This document shows, one piece after another, positions 50,006-64,000 of a stretch of DNA of 64,000 bases. The position numbers and the translations under genes are program-made. The notes under the pieces were generated by a model, which saw only the letters and a program-made list of their open reading frames with translations, was not told the DNA's origin and searched no databases. How positions within the stretch are numbered: position 1 is the first letter of the stretch; every line of letters starts with the position of its first letter. Source of the DNA: Rhodospirillales bacterium (lineage in GTDB: Bacteria; Pseudomonadota; Alphaproteobacteria; Rhodospirillales; SHVU01); NCBI GenBank assembly GCA_009691105.1, contig SHVU01000010.1, forward strand, positions 1 to 64,000, given 5' to 3'.

Positions 50006-50611
50006 TGATGCATCGCGGCGAAGCCTCATCCTTCGAGACGCTCGCCATCAACACGACGCTGACCGCCACCGAACGTGCCGCGGCGGCGCGCGCCATGATG
50101 GCCAAGGTTGGCCTCCGGCCCGAGCACGTCAGCCGCTATCCGCATATGTTTCCGGCGGGCAGAGCCAACGGATCGCCATCGCCCGCGCCCTGATGCTGCA
50201 CCCCGCCGTGGTGGTCGCCGATGAGCCGGTCTCGGCTCTGGACGTGTCGATCCGGGCTAAGGTTCTGAACCTGATGATGGATCTCCGCGACGAGTTCGTG
50301 CTGGCGTTCCTCTTTATCTCCCACGATCTAGGTGTCGTTCGTCACATCGCCGACGACGTTCTCGTGCTCTATTTAGGGCGGACATGCGAACAGGGACCGA
50401 AAGAGCGCATCTTCGCCAAGCCTCTCCATCCTTACACGCGCGCTCTGTTGGCGGCGACGCCGCGTGCAGACCCGACGCATCGCGGTCAGCGCCAGGTGTT
50501 ACATGGCGAGCTGCCATCGCCCCTCGATCCGCCCAAGGGCTGCGCCTTCCACAGCCGCGGCCCATCGACGGCCGCCTCGTCGCTTGCCACTATGCCGAGA
50601 CCATCACCTGA
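50006..50611 (+). pseudogene. Dipeptide/oligopeptide ABC transporter ATPase (DppF-like) remnant
   Basis: LAINTTLTATERAAAARAMMAKVGLRPEHVSRYPHMF | frameshift near 50151 | SGGQSQRIAIARALMLHPAVVVADEPVSALDVSIRAKVLNLMMDLRDEFVLAFLFISHDLGVVRHIADDVLVLYLG.. | C-terminal shift to ..IDGRLVACHYAETIT*. Walker A region absent. Confidence 0.88.
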
Positions 50612-50638
50612 GCCCTTTCCGGAAACCGGCACACCGTC

Positions 50639-51538
50639 ATGACTGAGAAGACGATCCCCATCATTGCGCCGATCAATAACGCCTTCGGCTCGGTGTTCTC
50701 GCGCTCGGTGATGCTGTCGGCCTACACGCTCTATTGCGTCGGCTTCCTGTTCATCGCCCGGGTAGCGATCGTCCTCGCCATCGACGTCTTCCATTGGGAA
50801 GGCCGGCCTTGGATCTATTTCGCAAGCCGCTTGCCGTTGATTCTGGTGCTGACGCCGTTCGCCATCGGCATCCAACGTCATATAGTGCTGGGCACCGAAC
50901 TTCCCACCAATCCCTTCGACGGATTCTTCTCCGAAACCAACTTGCGTTTTGCACTGATCGCCGGCCTGCTCGGCGTACCGTTCTATTTCCTGCAGAACGT
51001 ACCGACCCTGTTTCCCGTGTCCTATGCGGGTCCCTGGTTCTGGCTGGTCAACCTCGCACCGCTGGTCACGATGCTCACCGCGGTCATCATGGTGCGGCTC
51101 TATATCAAGCTGCCGCTGATCGCCATCCGCGAGGAACTGCCCTTCGTCCTCTGCTGGCAGGCGACGCGGGGCAATCATTGGCAGCTCTTCGCTTCCAACG
51201 TCCTGATGGGTGCGATACTGGCCGCCATCGGTTGGACCATGACGATGGCCTACGGCAACTTGAAGCCGGGCTTCAGTTGGGGACGTCTGGTCGTCGATGG
51301 CGTCGTGACGGCGCTCTGGGCGCTTTACGTAGCATTGGCCGTGGCCCTGATTGCTCATTGGCTAGCCTTTTTCATCGAGCAGAAGCGAATCCCGCAACCA
51401 GGCGGCAACCCCGCAGGGTCGGAGGACGATGAGGCGGAGGCCGACGCGTCTGAGGACGAATACACCGAAACCGCGCCACCACCGCTGCCCAAACCCAAGA
51501 AAAAGAAACCGACGCAGTTCATCTGGCCCCGGCCGTAA
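50639..51538 (+). CDS. Hypothetical polytopic membrane protein with charged C-terminal tail
   Basis: 299 aa, ~6 hydrophobic segments; tail ..SEDDEAEADASEDEYTETAPPPLPKPKKKKPTQFIWPRP. Confidence 0.7.
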   Translation: MTEKTIPIIAPINNAFGSVFSRSVMLSAYTLYCVGFLFIARVAIVLAIDVFHWEGRPWIYFASRLPLILVLTPFAIGIQRHIVLGTELPTNPFDGFFSETNLRFALIAGLLGVPFYFLQNVPTLFPVSYAGPWFWLVNLAPLVTMLTAVIMVRLYIKLPLIAIREELPFVLCWQATRGNHWQLFASNVLMGAILAAIGWTMTMAYGNLKPGFSWGRLVVDGVVTALWALYVALAVALIAHWLAFFIEQKRIPQPGGNPAGSEDDEAEADASEDEYTETAPPPLPKPKKKKPTQFIWPRP

Positions 51539-51544
51539 ACCACC

Positions 51545-51994
51545 GTGGCTCGCGCTCCCTTCATGGCCGATCGCCCGGTGGCGTTTTTTGCCGCTGGGTG
51601 TACCGTGGCCGCCTGGCAGCGGGGCGCGACGCCGGCGCCGGTCGATCTCGCGCCTGTCGGCGCAGCCGACTCGGTTCGGCCGAGCGACGCGCTCTTCGTC
51701 GCCGTTACTGGACTTGCCGCCGAAGCGCGGAGCCGCGAGATCGTCTTTTCACGGTTGGCGAACGAAGCCCCGGACCGCTGGACCATGTTGCAGGCCGCAG
51801 CCGGCCGCGCCGAAGCCGATGAGACTCGCCGGACGCAGCGGATCGACGCGGTCTACGCCGAGGTTCGAGACTTCTTGAACGCACCGAAAGTTTGGGTCGC
51901 CGTCAACGCGGTCGCCGGATCGCTCTTGGCCCGCCGACGCCTTGGCGCCGACGAAGCCCGCGATATCATCGAACGAACCGCGGGCGGCCGGTAA
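51545..51994 (+). CDS. Hypothetical protein
   Basis: 149-aa ORF 3' of the membrane protein; no recognised domain. Confidence 0.45.
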   Translation: MARAPFMADRPVAFFAAGCTVAAWQRGATPAPVDLAPVGAADSVRPSDALFVAVTGLAAEARSREIVFSRLANEAPDRWTMLQAAAGRAEADETRRTQRIDAVYAEVRDFLNAPKVWVAVNAVAGSLLARRRLGADEARDIIERTAGGR

Positions 51995-52030
51995 CGCGCC
52001 GGCCTCGACCGTTGCGGCAGCTGAGAAGCC

Positions 52031-55704
<3,674 letters not shown>

Positions 55705-55708
<4 letters not shown>

Positions 55709-56622
55709 GATTGGGCCACCGAAAGGCGAGGAGATTGTGCTGCCGCCTGGCGTACGCCGAGGATATGGCAAATGGCGTAGCTCAGGTCGGCGCGGTTCAA
55801 GGTGTAGAAATGGAAGTGTTCGACGCCATGCGCGCTGAGCAGCCGGCATTGTTCGGCAGCCACCGTCGCCGCGACCAGGCGTCGCGTATCTTCATCGTTG
55901 TCGAGGCCATCGAACAGCCGCGCCATCCACGGCGGCACCGAGGCGCCACAGGTTTTCGCGAACTCGATAACCCGGGCGAAGTTCATGACCGGCAAGATTC
56001 CGGGAACGATCGGCACGGTGATGCCGGCGGCGCGAGCCCGATCGCGGAATCGCAAGAACACATCGACGTCGAAAAAGAACTGGGTGATGGCACGACTCGC
56101 TCCGGCATCCACTTTACGCTTCAGATTAGTGAGATCGGCGGCGGCGCTCGTTGCCTCGGGGTGAACCTCGGGAAAGGCCGCGACGCTGATTTCGAAGTCG
56201 CCGACGCGCTTCAACCCCGCCACCAGATCGGCGGCGGTCGCATAGCCGTCGGGATGGGCGCGATACCCCTCGGCGCCCTGCGGCGGATCACCGCGCAGAG
56301 CGACGATGTGGCGAATACCGGCCTGGTGATAGCGCCGCGCCACCGCGTCGACCTCGTCACGACTAGCCCCGACACAGGTCAAATGCGCCGCTACTTCACG
56401 GCCCGTGTCCTGGTGAATGCGCAACACCGTGGCGTGAGTGCGTTCCCGGGTCGTACCACCCGCCCCGTAGGTCACGGAAAAGAAGCGGGGCTCGAGCGGC
56501 GCCAGACGTTGCACGCAGCTCCACAACGACTGCTCCATCTTCTCGGTCTTGGGCGGGAAGAATTCGAAGGAGACTTGCACCGGCTTGCCCCCGGCGACGG
56601 GAAGTCCGACGGGATCAGCCAT
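55705..56622 (-). CDS. metF: Methylenetetrahydrofolate reductase
   Basis: [68 protein letters not shown]. Confidence 0.95.
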
Positions 56623-57589
56623 GGTCGCGAACCTCGATCGGGCGTGGTGTCGCGGCGCGACGCGTCGGGCGCCGGGCCTGCCACACCAGCGTGGTGAGCG
56701 GATTGCCGGGAAGACGCACGATTTCGCAGAGGTCCAGACGCGCCGCCCGCAACCAGCCCTGAACATCGGTTTCGTCGAGGCCAAGATGGCGATGATGGTG
56801 TTCGGCACGCAGACTTTCGACACGGTGCGTGGCGAAATCGACGATCAGCAGGATGCCGTCCGGACGCAGCACCCGCGCCGCCTCGGCGATGGCGCGGCCG
56901 GGATCGGCCGCGTAGTGCAGCACCTGATGAAGGACCGCCGCATCGAACGCCGCGGCCGGAAACGGCAATTGATACATGTCACCCTTGCGGACCGTGCAGT
57001 TGCCAAGCCGCGCCCTGGCCAGATTGGCGCGGGCCACCGCCAGCATGTCGGGAGAAATATCGACGCCGTGGGCCCGTGTCACCCGTTTGGCAAAAAGATC
57101 GAGAATGCGGCCGGTACCGGTTCCGATATCGAGGAAATCGTCGATACCCTTGGCGGGCATCAACCGCAACAGCTCGGCTTCCACGGTTGTCTCATCAACG
57201 TACAACGAGCGAAGCTTGTCCCAGCTTGGCGCGATCCGACGGAAATAGCCCGCCGCTGCCCGGGCCCGCGCACTGGTCACGTCTTGAAGGCGCTCGCGGT
57301 CCAGAGCCAAGCCCGGATCATCTGTCGGCAGCATCGCGACAAGCCGACGGGCGAGCTCGGCATCGGCGCCAGTCCGCGCCAAACGGTGAAAGGCGCGATT
57401 GCCCTCGGCGGCGCGCTCCACCAGACCGGAATCGACCAAAACCTTAAGATGATGCGATACCGCGGGCTGGCTTTGCCCCAAAAGCTGCGCAAGCTCGCCC
57501 ACGGTCAGCTCGGCCTCGGCACAGAAGCCGAGAATCCGAAGCCGGCTGGGCTCAGCCGCGGCGCGCAACGCTTGAAGAAGAGCATCCAT
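56615..57589 (-). CDS. ArsR-family HTH / SAM-dependent methyltransferase fusion regulator
   Basis: MDALLQALRAAAEPSRLRILGFCAEAELTVGELAQLLGQSQPAVSHHLKVLVDSGLVERAAEGN...FLDIGTGTGRILDLFAKRVTRAHGVDISPDMLAVARANL.. ; upstream of metF-metH. Confidence 0.92.
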   Translation of the reverse strand: MDALLQALRAAAEPSRLRILGFCAEAELTVGELAQLLGQSQPAVSHHLKVLVDSGLVERAAEGNRAFHRLARTGADAELARRLVAMLPTDDPGLALDRERLQDVTSARARAAAGYFRRIAPSWDKLRSLYVDETTVEAELLRLMPAKGIDDFLDIGTGTGRILDLFAKRVTRAHGVDISPDMLAVARANLARARLGNCTVRKGDMYQLPFPAAAFDAAVLHQVLHYAADPGRAIAEAARVLRPDGILLIVDFATHRVESLRAEHHHRHLGLDETDVQGWLRAARLDLCEIVRLPGNPLTTLVWQARRPTRRAATPRPIEVRDHG

Positions 57590-57633
57590 ATGGGTGTCGA
57601 CGCTCGTGAGAGTTCAGGCCTAATGTTTCAATG

Positions 57634-57649
57634 ATAAACATATATTTAT
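57634..57649. promoter_or_regulatory. Near-perfect palindrome upstream of the ArsR-methyltransferase/metF/metH operon
   Basis: ATAAACATATATTTAT (only one mismatched symmetric pair), 45 bp before the start codon in a locally AT-rich stretch. Confidence 0.55.
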
Positions 57650-57916
57650 GAACATATCAATAGCAAGCCACGAGATAGCCTGGAGTCTCGCCTCCCTCGC
57701 CCGGACAGCCGTTGTGATCCAAAGAAAATCGGAATCTGGATGAACCATATTTTAAGGGTTTCTGGCGCATGGTAGGGACATCCGCTAAGGAACCCGCAGA
57801 CACCGACGTCGGCCAACGACGCGAACGCATAAAGCAGGGAATGGCGGCCTTCAGGATTGGGCTCGCGCCGTGCCGGCAAGATCGCCGGGACGAGGTTTAG
57901 AGAGAAGAGGCTTCGG

Positions 57917-58720
57917 TTGATTCGGTTAAATCGTTCTATCCTGCGCCGTTTATAGCTGTATCCCGTTGCCGCCCTAGCCCTCGCCGGCTGGGTAGCGGGG
58001 TGTGCCTCTGCGCCCGATCCCAAGGACGCCGATGCCGTCCAGGATTACGTCGAAGCCAATGATCCTGCCGAGCCGACCATGCGCGCCGTCTTCGCATTCA
58101 ACCAAGCGCTCGACACGCTCATCGTCAAACCGCTGGCCGAGGATTATCTAGAACTGCCCGAGCAAGTGTGGGCCAGCATTCACAATTTCCTGCAAAATCT
58201 CCGCACGCCAGTGGTTTTGTTCAACGATGTCATGCATGGAAACGGCGAGCGCGCCGGAACGACCGTGGCGCGCGTCGCCCTCAACACGACCTTGGGCATC
58301 GGCGGCTTGTTCGATCCGGCAACCGCGGCTGGCTATCCCCGCCACAGCGAGGACTTTGGTCAAACGCTCGCGGTCTGGGGCGTCGATGAAGGCCCGTATA
58401 TCGTGTGGCCGATCCTGGGCCCGTCGAACCCGCGCGACACCGTCGGCTTCACCGTCGACTTTTTCACGGATCCCTTGAACGTGTGGACGAGCTTCGCCGA
58501 ATACTGATCGCTCGTGTATTACGGTCGCACCGGCATCACCATGGTCGACGCCCGCGCCATCAACTACGACGAATTCGAGGACCTGCAGAAGGGCTCGATC
58601 GATTTCTACGTCGCGATACGCAATTTCTATCGCCAGCGGCGCGACAGCGACATCAAGAACGAAGACATCGAGGGCGCCGCCCCGGCGCCGAGTCCCGACA
58701 CCGGCCCAAGGGTGCGCTGA
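57917..58720 (+). pseudogene. mlaA: MlaA/VacJ-family lipoprotein with two in-frame stops
   Basis: RBS-like AGAGAAGAGG then TTG start: MIRLNRSILRRL*LYPVAALALAGWVAGCASAPDPKDADAVQDYVEANDPAEPTMRAVFAFNQALD...NVWTSFAEY*SLVYYGRTGITMVDARA...; TAG 57953-57955, TGA 58505-58507, same frame throughout. Confidence 0.82.
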
Positions 58721-58722
58721 CC

Positions 58723-59355
58723 ATGATCAAACGATCCATCCGGAGCCTGTTTGCCACGGTGGTGTTGATCGCCTGGTCCGCGGCGGCGATGGCCGCCACC
58801 GAAATCGAAACCGAAGGTCAGAAGTTCATCTCGTCGCTGACCGACCGCGCCATTCAGTCTCTGACCGCGAAGGACATTTACCGCGGCGAGCGGGTCAAGC
58901 GCTTCCGGGCCCTTTTCAACGAGCACTTCGCGGTCCCGGTGATCGGCGAATGGGTGCTGGGTCGCAACTGGGCGCGGGCAACCCCCGAGAAACGCACCGA
59001 ATATTTGAAACTGTTCGAGGATTGGATCGTCGTCGCCTACGTCGATCGCTTTGCCGAGTACGCCGGCGAATCCCTGGCCATCACGCGCAGCAAAGAACTG
59101 GATAAGACCAACGTCGCCGTATTCTCGGAATTGGTGCGGCCGACCGGTGGCGCGCCGGTGCGCATCGAATGGCGCGTCGGGAAATCAGATTCCAGCTACA
59201 AGATTACTGATCTGATCGTCGAAGGCGTCAGCATGAGCGTCAACATGCGCTCGCAGTTCGCCTCGGTCATTCAGCAGAACGGCGGCCAGGTTGCCGCCCT
59301 GTTGCGGGTCATGCGCGACAAGACCGCAGCCTTGCGTAAGGAACTCGGCGAATAG
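58723..59355 (+). CDS. mlaC: MlaC/Ttg2D-family ABC transporter substrate-binding protein
   Basis: Signal peptide; FISSLTDRAIQSLTA..RVKRFRALFNEHFAVPVIGEWVLGRNWARATPEKRTEYLKLFEDWIVVAYVDRFAEYAGE. Confidence 0.9.
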   Translation: MIKRSIRSLFATVVLIAWSAAAMAATEIETEGQKFISSLTDRAIQSLTAKDIYRGERVKRFRALFNEHFAVPVIGEWVLGRNWARATPEKRTEYLKLFEDWIVVAYVDRFAEYAGESLAITRSKELDKTNVAVFSELVRPTGGAPVRIEWRVGKSDSSYKITDLIVEGVSMSVNMRSQFASVIQQNGGQVAALLRVMRDKTAALRKELGE

Positions 59356-59361
59356 CCGTGT

Positions 59362-61044
<1,683 letters not shown>

Positions 61045-61166
61045 GCGGCACTCCTGAGGCCGGCGACTTGTAACCAATGCAACGCCGCGAGGCAACCGAC
61101 GCTCGATACCTCGACTTCGAGCCGAGGATCGCTATGCTCGCACGAAGCGGTCGAGGGGGGCGAAAC

Positions 61167-63092
61167 GTGGCGGATGCGGCGGCCTGGGTAGGGATTTTCA
61201 TTGGCGTCTATGCCGCTGCTGCGCTTCTTCTGGCCCGGCACGGTGGATCGCCGAAACCGGCGGTTGGCGGCTCCTTTTTCGCCATCGGCCCCCTGTCCTC
61301 GACGACATTCACCCTTGGCGCGACCATTACAGCCCTACCGGCCTTCTTTATCCTCGGATACCCGGCCCTAATCCGTCGCGACGGCTTGGCCGCCGCCATT
61401 CTGGGCGCCACGGCGATCGGCATCGCCCTGGTCGCAGTCGCGACGTTCAAGCGCCTCTGGCTCGTCGGCCAGCGTCACGGCCATGCCACGCTCGGCGACG
61501 TTCTCGCCCGATACTTCGGCAACGATGCCATTCGGCTGCCACTCGTCGTCATCGGTCTTGCCTTCGCCATTCCGTTTTTGGCCATGCAGCTTCTGGCGGC
61601 CGGCGCCATCGTCGAATTCGCGACCGGAGGCGAGGTCGATCGCCGCGTCGGCGCGGCCGCTTTCGGCATTCTTCTCGTCGCCGTCCTCGGCAAGGGCGGA
61701 TTTCGGACGCTCGCCCGACTGGGCGCCGTGCAGGGGGCATTGGTCGCGGCGGGAATCACCGTAGCCGTCGTCGCCGCGGTCACGGCGGCGGGTGGCATCG
61801 GTAGTATCGTCGACGGGCTTTCGGCTTTCGCGACCTCGGGCTCCAGCCTCTTCGCCACGACTGGTGGGCGCGGCGGCGGCGATTTTCATGCATTCTTTGC
61901 CGTCGCCGGAACGATGCCAGCTCCAACCATTGCCGATGCAACGCCAGCCTGGACAGTCGCGCTCGGGTTCTCGGCCGCCCTCGCCGCCGTCGGCTTGGCG
62001 ACGTCGCCCGCCTATTGCCAATGGCCGCTCGGTGCCGCGTCGCCGCGCCCCTTCGCGCCGCACACCATCTGGGGACCGGCCGTTGCCATCGGTCTCGTGC
62101 TTGTCCTTGCAGCGGTCCTTCTCGGATTGGCGGGACGCATGCCGGGCCGCGAGACGGGATCGGCCGACATCGCGTTACTGGTCGATGACCTGGGCTTGGC
62201 GGCAGGGACGACCTTTCCGCCGCTTCTGCGCATGGCCGCAAGCACCAGCGCTGCATCACCGTGGATTGCAGGCCTCATTGTCGTGGCCGCCATCGCCGCG
62301 ACCCAAGCCGTTGGTGCCCTCGCTCTCATGGCCGGAGCCATCGTGCCTCGCGAAATCGGACGGTGGGCCGGCCGCGCCGTTCCGGCGGACGCCGAGGCGG
62401 TCATCGGCCGCGCTGCCATGTTGGTCGTTCTGCTCATCGATTTTGGCCTGATCGCCGCTGCACCTGACAGCGTCATCCGCTACGGCGGCTTGGCGCTGGC
62501 GTTTGGACTCCAGGTCGCGCCGCTTCTCGTCGCAGCCCTATGGCTGCCGTGGATAACACGCCAAGGGGCAGTCGCTGGCGTCGTCACCGGCCTTGTGGTG
62601 GCCATTCTCGCCGAGACCCAAGGTCCGCTCTTCGCCGGCATTGGACTTCCGAGCTTCGGGCGATGGCCCCTCGGCATCCACCCGGCGGCTTGGGGCCTCG
62701 CCGCACATCTCGTCGTGCTTCTCTTGGTGTCGGCGATTACACAGGATCGCGACACCGCGGCACGACATGCCGAATGGCATCGTGACCTCGACGCCCACGC
62801 CGGTCTTTCGCCAGAACGCCGGCCGTTCTTTCGTGTGGCTGTCGGTGCCGCCGTTCTCTGGGCCTTTCTGGCGGTCGGCCCCGGCGTTGTCATCGGCAAT
62901 GATGTCTTCAGCGCACCGGAGAACGGTCGGCCCGGATGGACCTTCGGCATTCCATCGATCTGGGCCTGGCACATTTTGATGTGGCTTAGCGGCGTCGCCT
63001 TGGTCGTCGCTCTCGGTCGTCGTTTTGGACTTGCGACTATTCCGCCCGCGACCGCCGACGTGCGCTCCGACACCGAGGCCGTAAGTCGATGA
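61167..63092 (+). CDS. Sodium:solute symporter (SSS)-family protein
   Basis: ~14 hydrophobic segments; RLWLVGQRHGHATLGDVLARYFGNDAIRLP.. and ..LTALPAF-type N-terminal region. GTG start preceded by GAGGGGGG; start uncertain. Confidence 0.75.
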   Translation: MADAAAWVGIFIGVYAAAALLLARHGGSPKPAVGGSFFAIGPLSSTTFTLGATITALPAFFILGYPALIRRDGLAAAILGATAIGIALVAVATFKRLWLVGQRHGHATLGDVLARYFGNDAIRLPLVVIGLAFAIPFLAMQLLAAGAIVEFATGGEVDRRVGAAAFGILLVAVLGKGGFRTLARLGAVQGALVAAGITVAVVAAVTAAGGIGSIVDGLSAFATSGSSLFATTGGRGGGDFHAFFAVAGTMPAPTIADATPAWTVALGFSAALAAVGLATSPAYCQWPLGAASPRPFAPHTIWGPAVAIGLVLVLAAVLLGLAGRMPGRETGSADIALLVDDLGLAAGTTFPPLLRMAASTSAASPWIAGLIVVAAIAATQAVGALALMAGAIVPREIGRWAGRAVPADAEAVIGRAAMLVVLLIDFGLIAAAPDSVIRYGGLALAFGLQVAPLLVAALWLPWITRQGAVAGVVTGLVVAILAETQGPLFAGIGLPSFGRWPLGIHPAAWGLAAHLVVLLLVSAITQDRDTAARHAEWHRDLDAHAGLSPERRPFFRVAVGAAVLWAFLAVGPGVVIGNDVFSAPENGRPGWTFGIPSIWAWHILMWLSGVALVVALGRRFGLATIPPATADVRSDTEAVSR

Positions 63093-64000
63093 AAGAAGGC
63101 CGCCCCTCGAGCTCGCCCGGCCTAGGCATCCTCTGCATGCTCGGAAGCTGCGCCGTCGGCATCACCAGCGATGCCGTCACCAAATGGATGACCACCACCT
63201 ATCCGGTCGGCCAAATCCTGTTCGTCCGCAATATTTTCGTCTTCGTGCCGATCATTCTGCTGGTGTGGCGCAGCGGGGGATTTTCGGTCCTGCGCATTCA
63301 CGACGTCCGCACCAATCTGTTGCGGGCGGTCTTCATGGCGAGCGGCACTTTCATGTTCATTTTCGGACTGAAGCTGTTGCCGTTGGCCGTCGCCATTGCC
63401 ATTGGATTCACCGGGCCGCTGCTGCTGACAGCATTGGCCGGACCCATGCTGGGCGAGCATGTCGGCTGGCGACGGTGGAGCGCCGTCGGCGTCGGATTCT
63501 GTGGCGTCCTTCTGATGACGCGGCCCGGCGCCGGTGTGTTCCAACTGGCGATCTTGGTTCCGATCATCTCGGCCGTCCTCGGAACCCTCAAGGACGTGGT
63601 CACCCGCAGCTTGGTCGCGACCGAAACGCCGGTCGCCATCATGACCTTCACGACGTTCGTCATTACCTCTGCCGGCGCCTCGACCGTCGTATTCGGATGG
63701 GAACCGATCACCCTCCCGGACATTGGATTGCTCGCCCTCGCCGGCGTCCTCGTCGGAACCTCGCACTATCTGCAGATCGAGGCCTTTCGCCTCGCCCAAG
63801 TCGCGCTGGTCGCGCCGTTCCGCTATTCGACGTTGGTCTGGGGAATCGGCCTCGGCTTCCTGGTTTTCGGCGAACTTCCCGACGTCTGTACGATTGCCGG
63901 CTCCGGCGTCGTCGTGGCAAGCGGCCTGTACATCATGCATCGCGAGACGGTCCGCGGCCTTCGGACCAACGCCGAGAGTGCCAAGAATCGCCGCGTGTAG
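63089..64000 (+). CDS. EamA/DMT-superfamily transporter
   Basis: 10-TM pattern; GILCMLGSCAVGITSDAVTKWMTTTYPVGQILFVRNIF..LRAVFMASGTFMFIFGLKLLPLAVAIAIGFTGPLLLTALAGPMLGEHVGWRRW. Stop is the last codon of the window. Confidence 0.88.
   Translation: MKEGRPSSSPGLGILCMLGSCAVGITSDAVTKWMTTTYPVGQILFVRNIFVFVPIILLVWRSGGFSVLRIHDVRTNLLRAVFMASGTFMFIFGLKLLPLAVAIAIGFTGPLLLTALAGPMLGEHVGWRRWSAVGVGFCGVLLMTRPGAGVFQLAILVPIISAVLGTLKDVVTRSLVATETPVAIMTFTTFVITSAGASTVVFGWEPITLPDIGLLALAGVLVGTSHYLQIEAFRLAQVALVAPFRYSTLVWGIGLGFLVFGELPDVCTIAGSGVVVASGLYIMHRETVRGLRTNAESAKNRRV

Noticed and set aside
57646-58023. 125-aa minus-strand ORF between the ArsR gene and mlaA
   Set aside because: It lies opposite the mlaA signal region and the intergenic DNA, with no family features.

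Overview
The window is a high-GC chromosomal segment, probably from an alphaproteobacterium of Rhodospirillales type (inferred from gene content only). It is mostly conserved housekeeping and operon-organised genes: dsbB-coq7; an enoyl-CoA hydratase and CoA-transferase; trmJ-cimA; cysS-gltX-nadE; pncB and class-II DAHP synthase; GST and glutathione reductase; tandem succinate-semialdehyde dehydrogenases; glmS-glmU; tRNA-Val; a class III cyclase; prmA; uvrD; a complete phoR-pstSCAB-phoU-phoB locus; groES-groEL with a CIRCE element; a DinG-like helicase; metH-metF with an ArsR/methyltransferase regulator; mlaA-mlaC; ettA; and two transporters. I found no phage, CRISPR array or clear new defence island. 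The less ordinary signals are: (1) an IS6-family transposase edge and a tyrosine-integrase remnant next to tRNA-Leu; (2) an HtrA/DegP-like protein that appears to have lost its whole catalytic triad; (3) five PHO-box-like repeats at exact 11-bp spacing overlapping the phoR stop codon; (4) a beta-hydroxyacid dehydrogenase and an mlaA gene, each with two in-frame stops and no frameshift; (5) a decayed dipeptide ABC transporter locus that retains an intact M14 carboxypeptidase; (6) two adjacent half-size permease paralogs; (7) a ferredoxin/metallo-beta-lactamase fusion; and (8) palindromic operators upstream of two regulators. All product calls come from reading the protein sequences; no database search was run.
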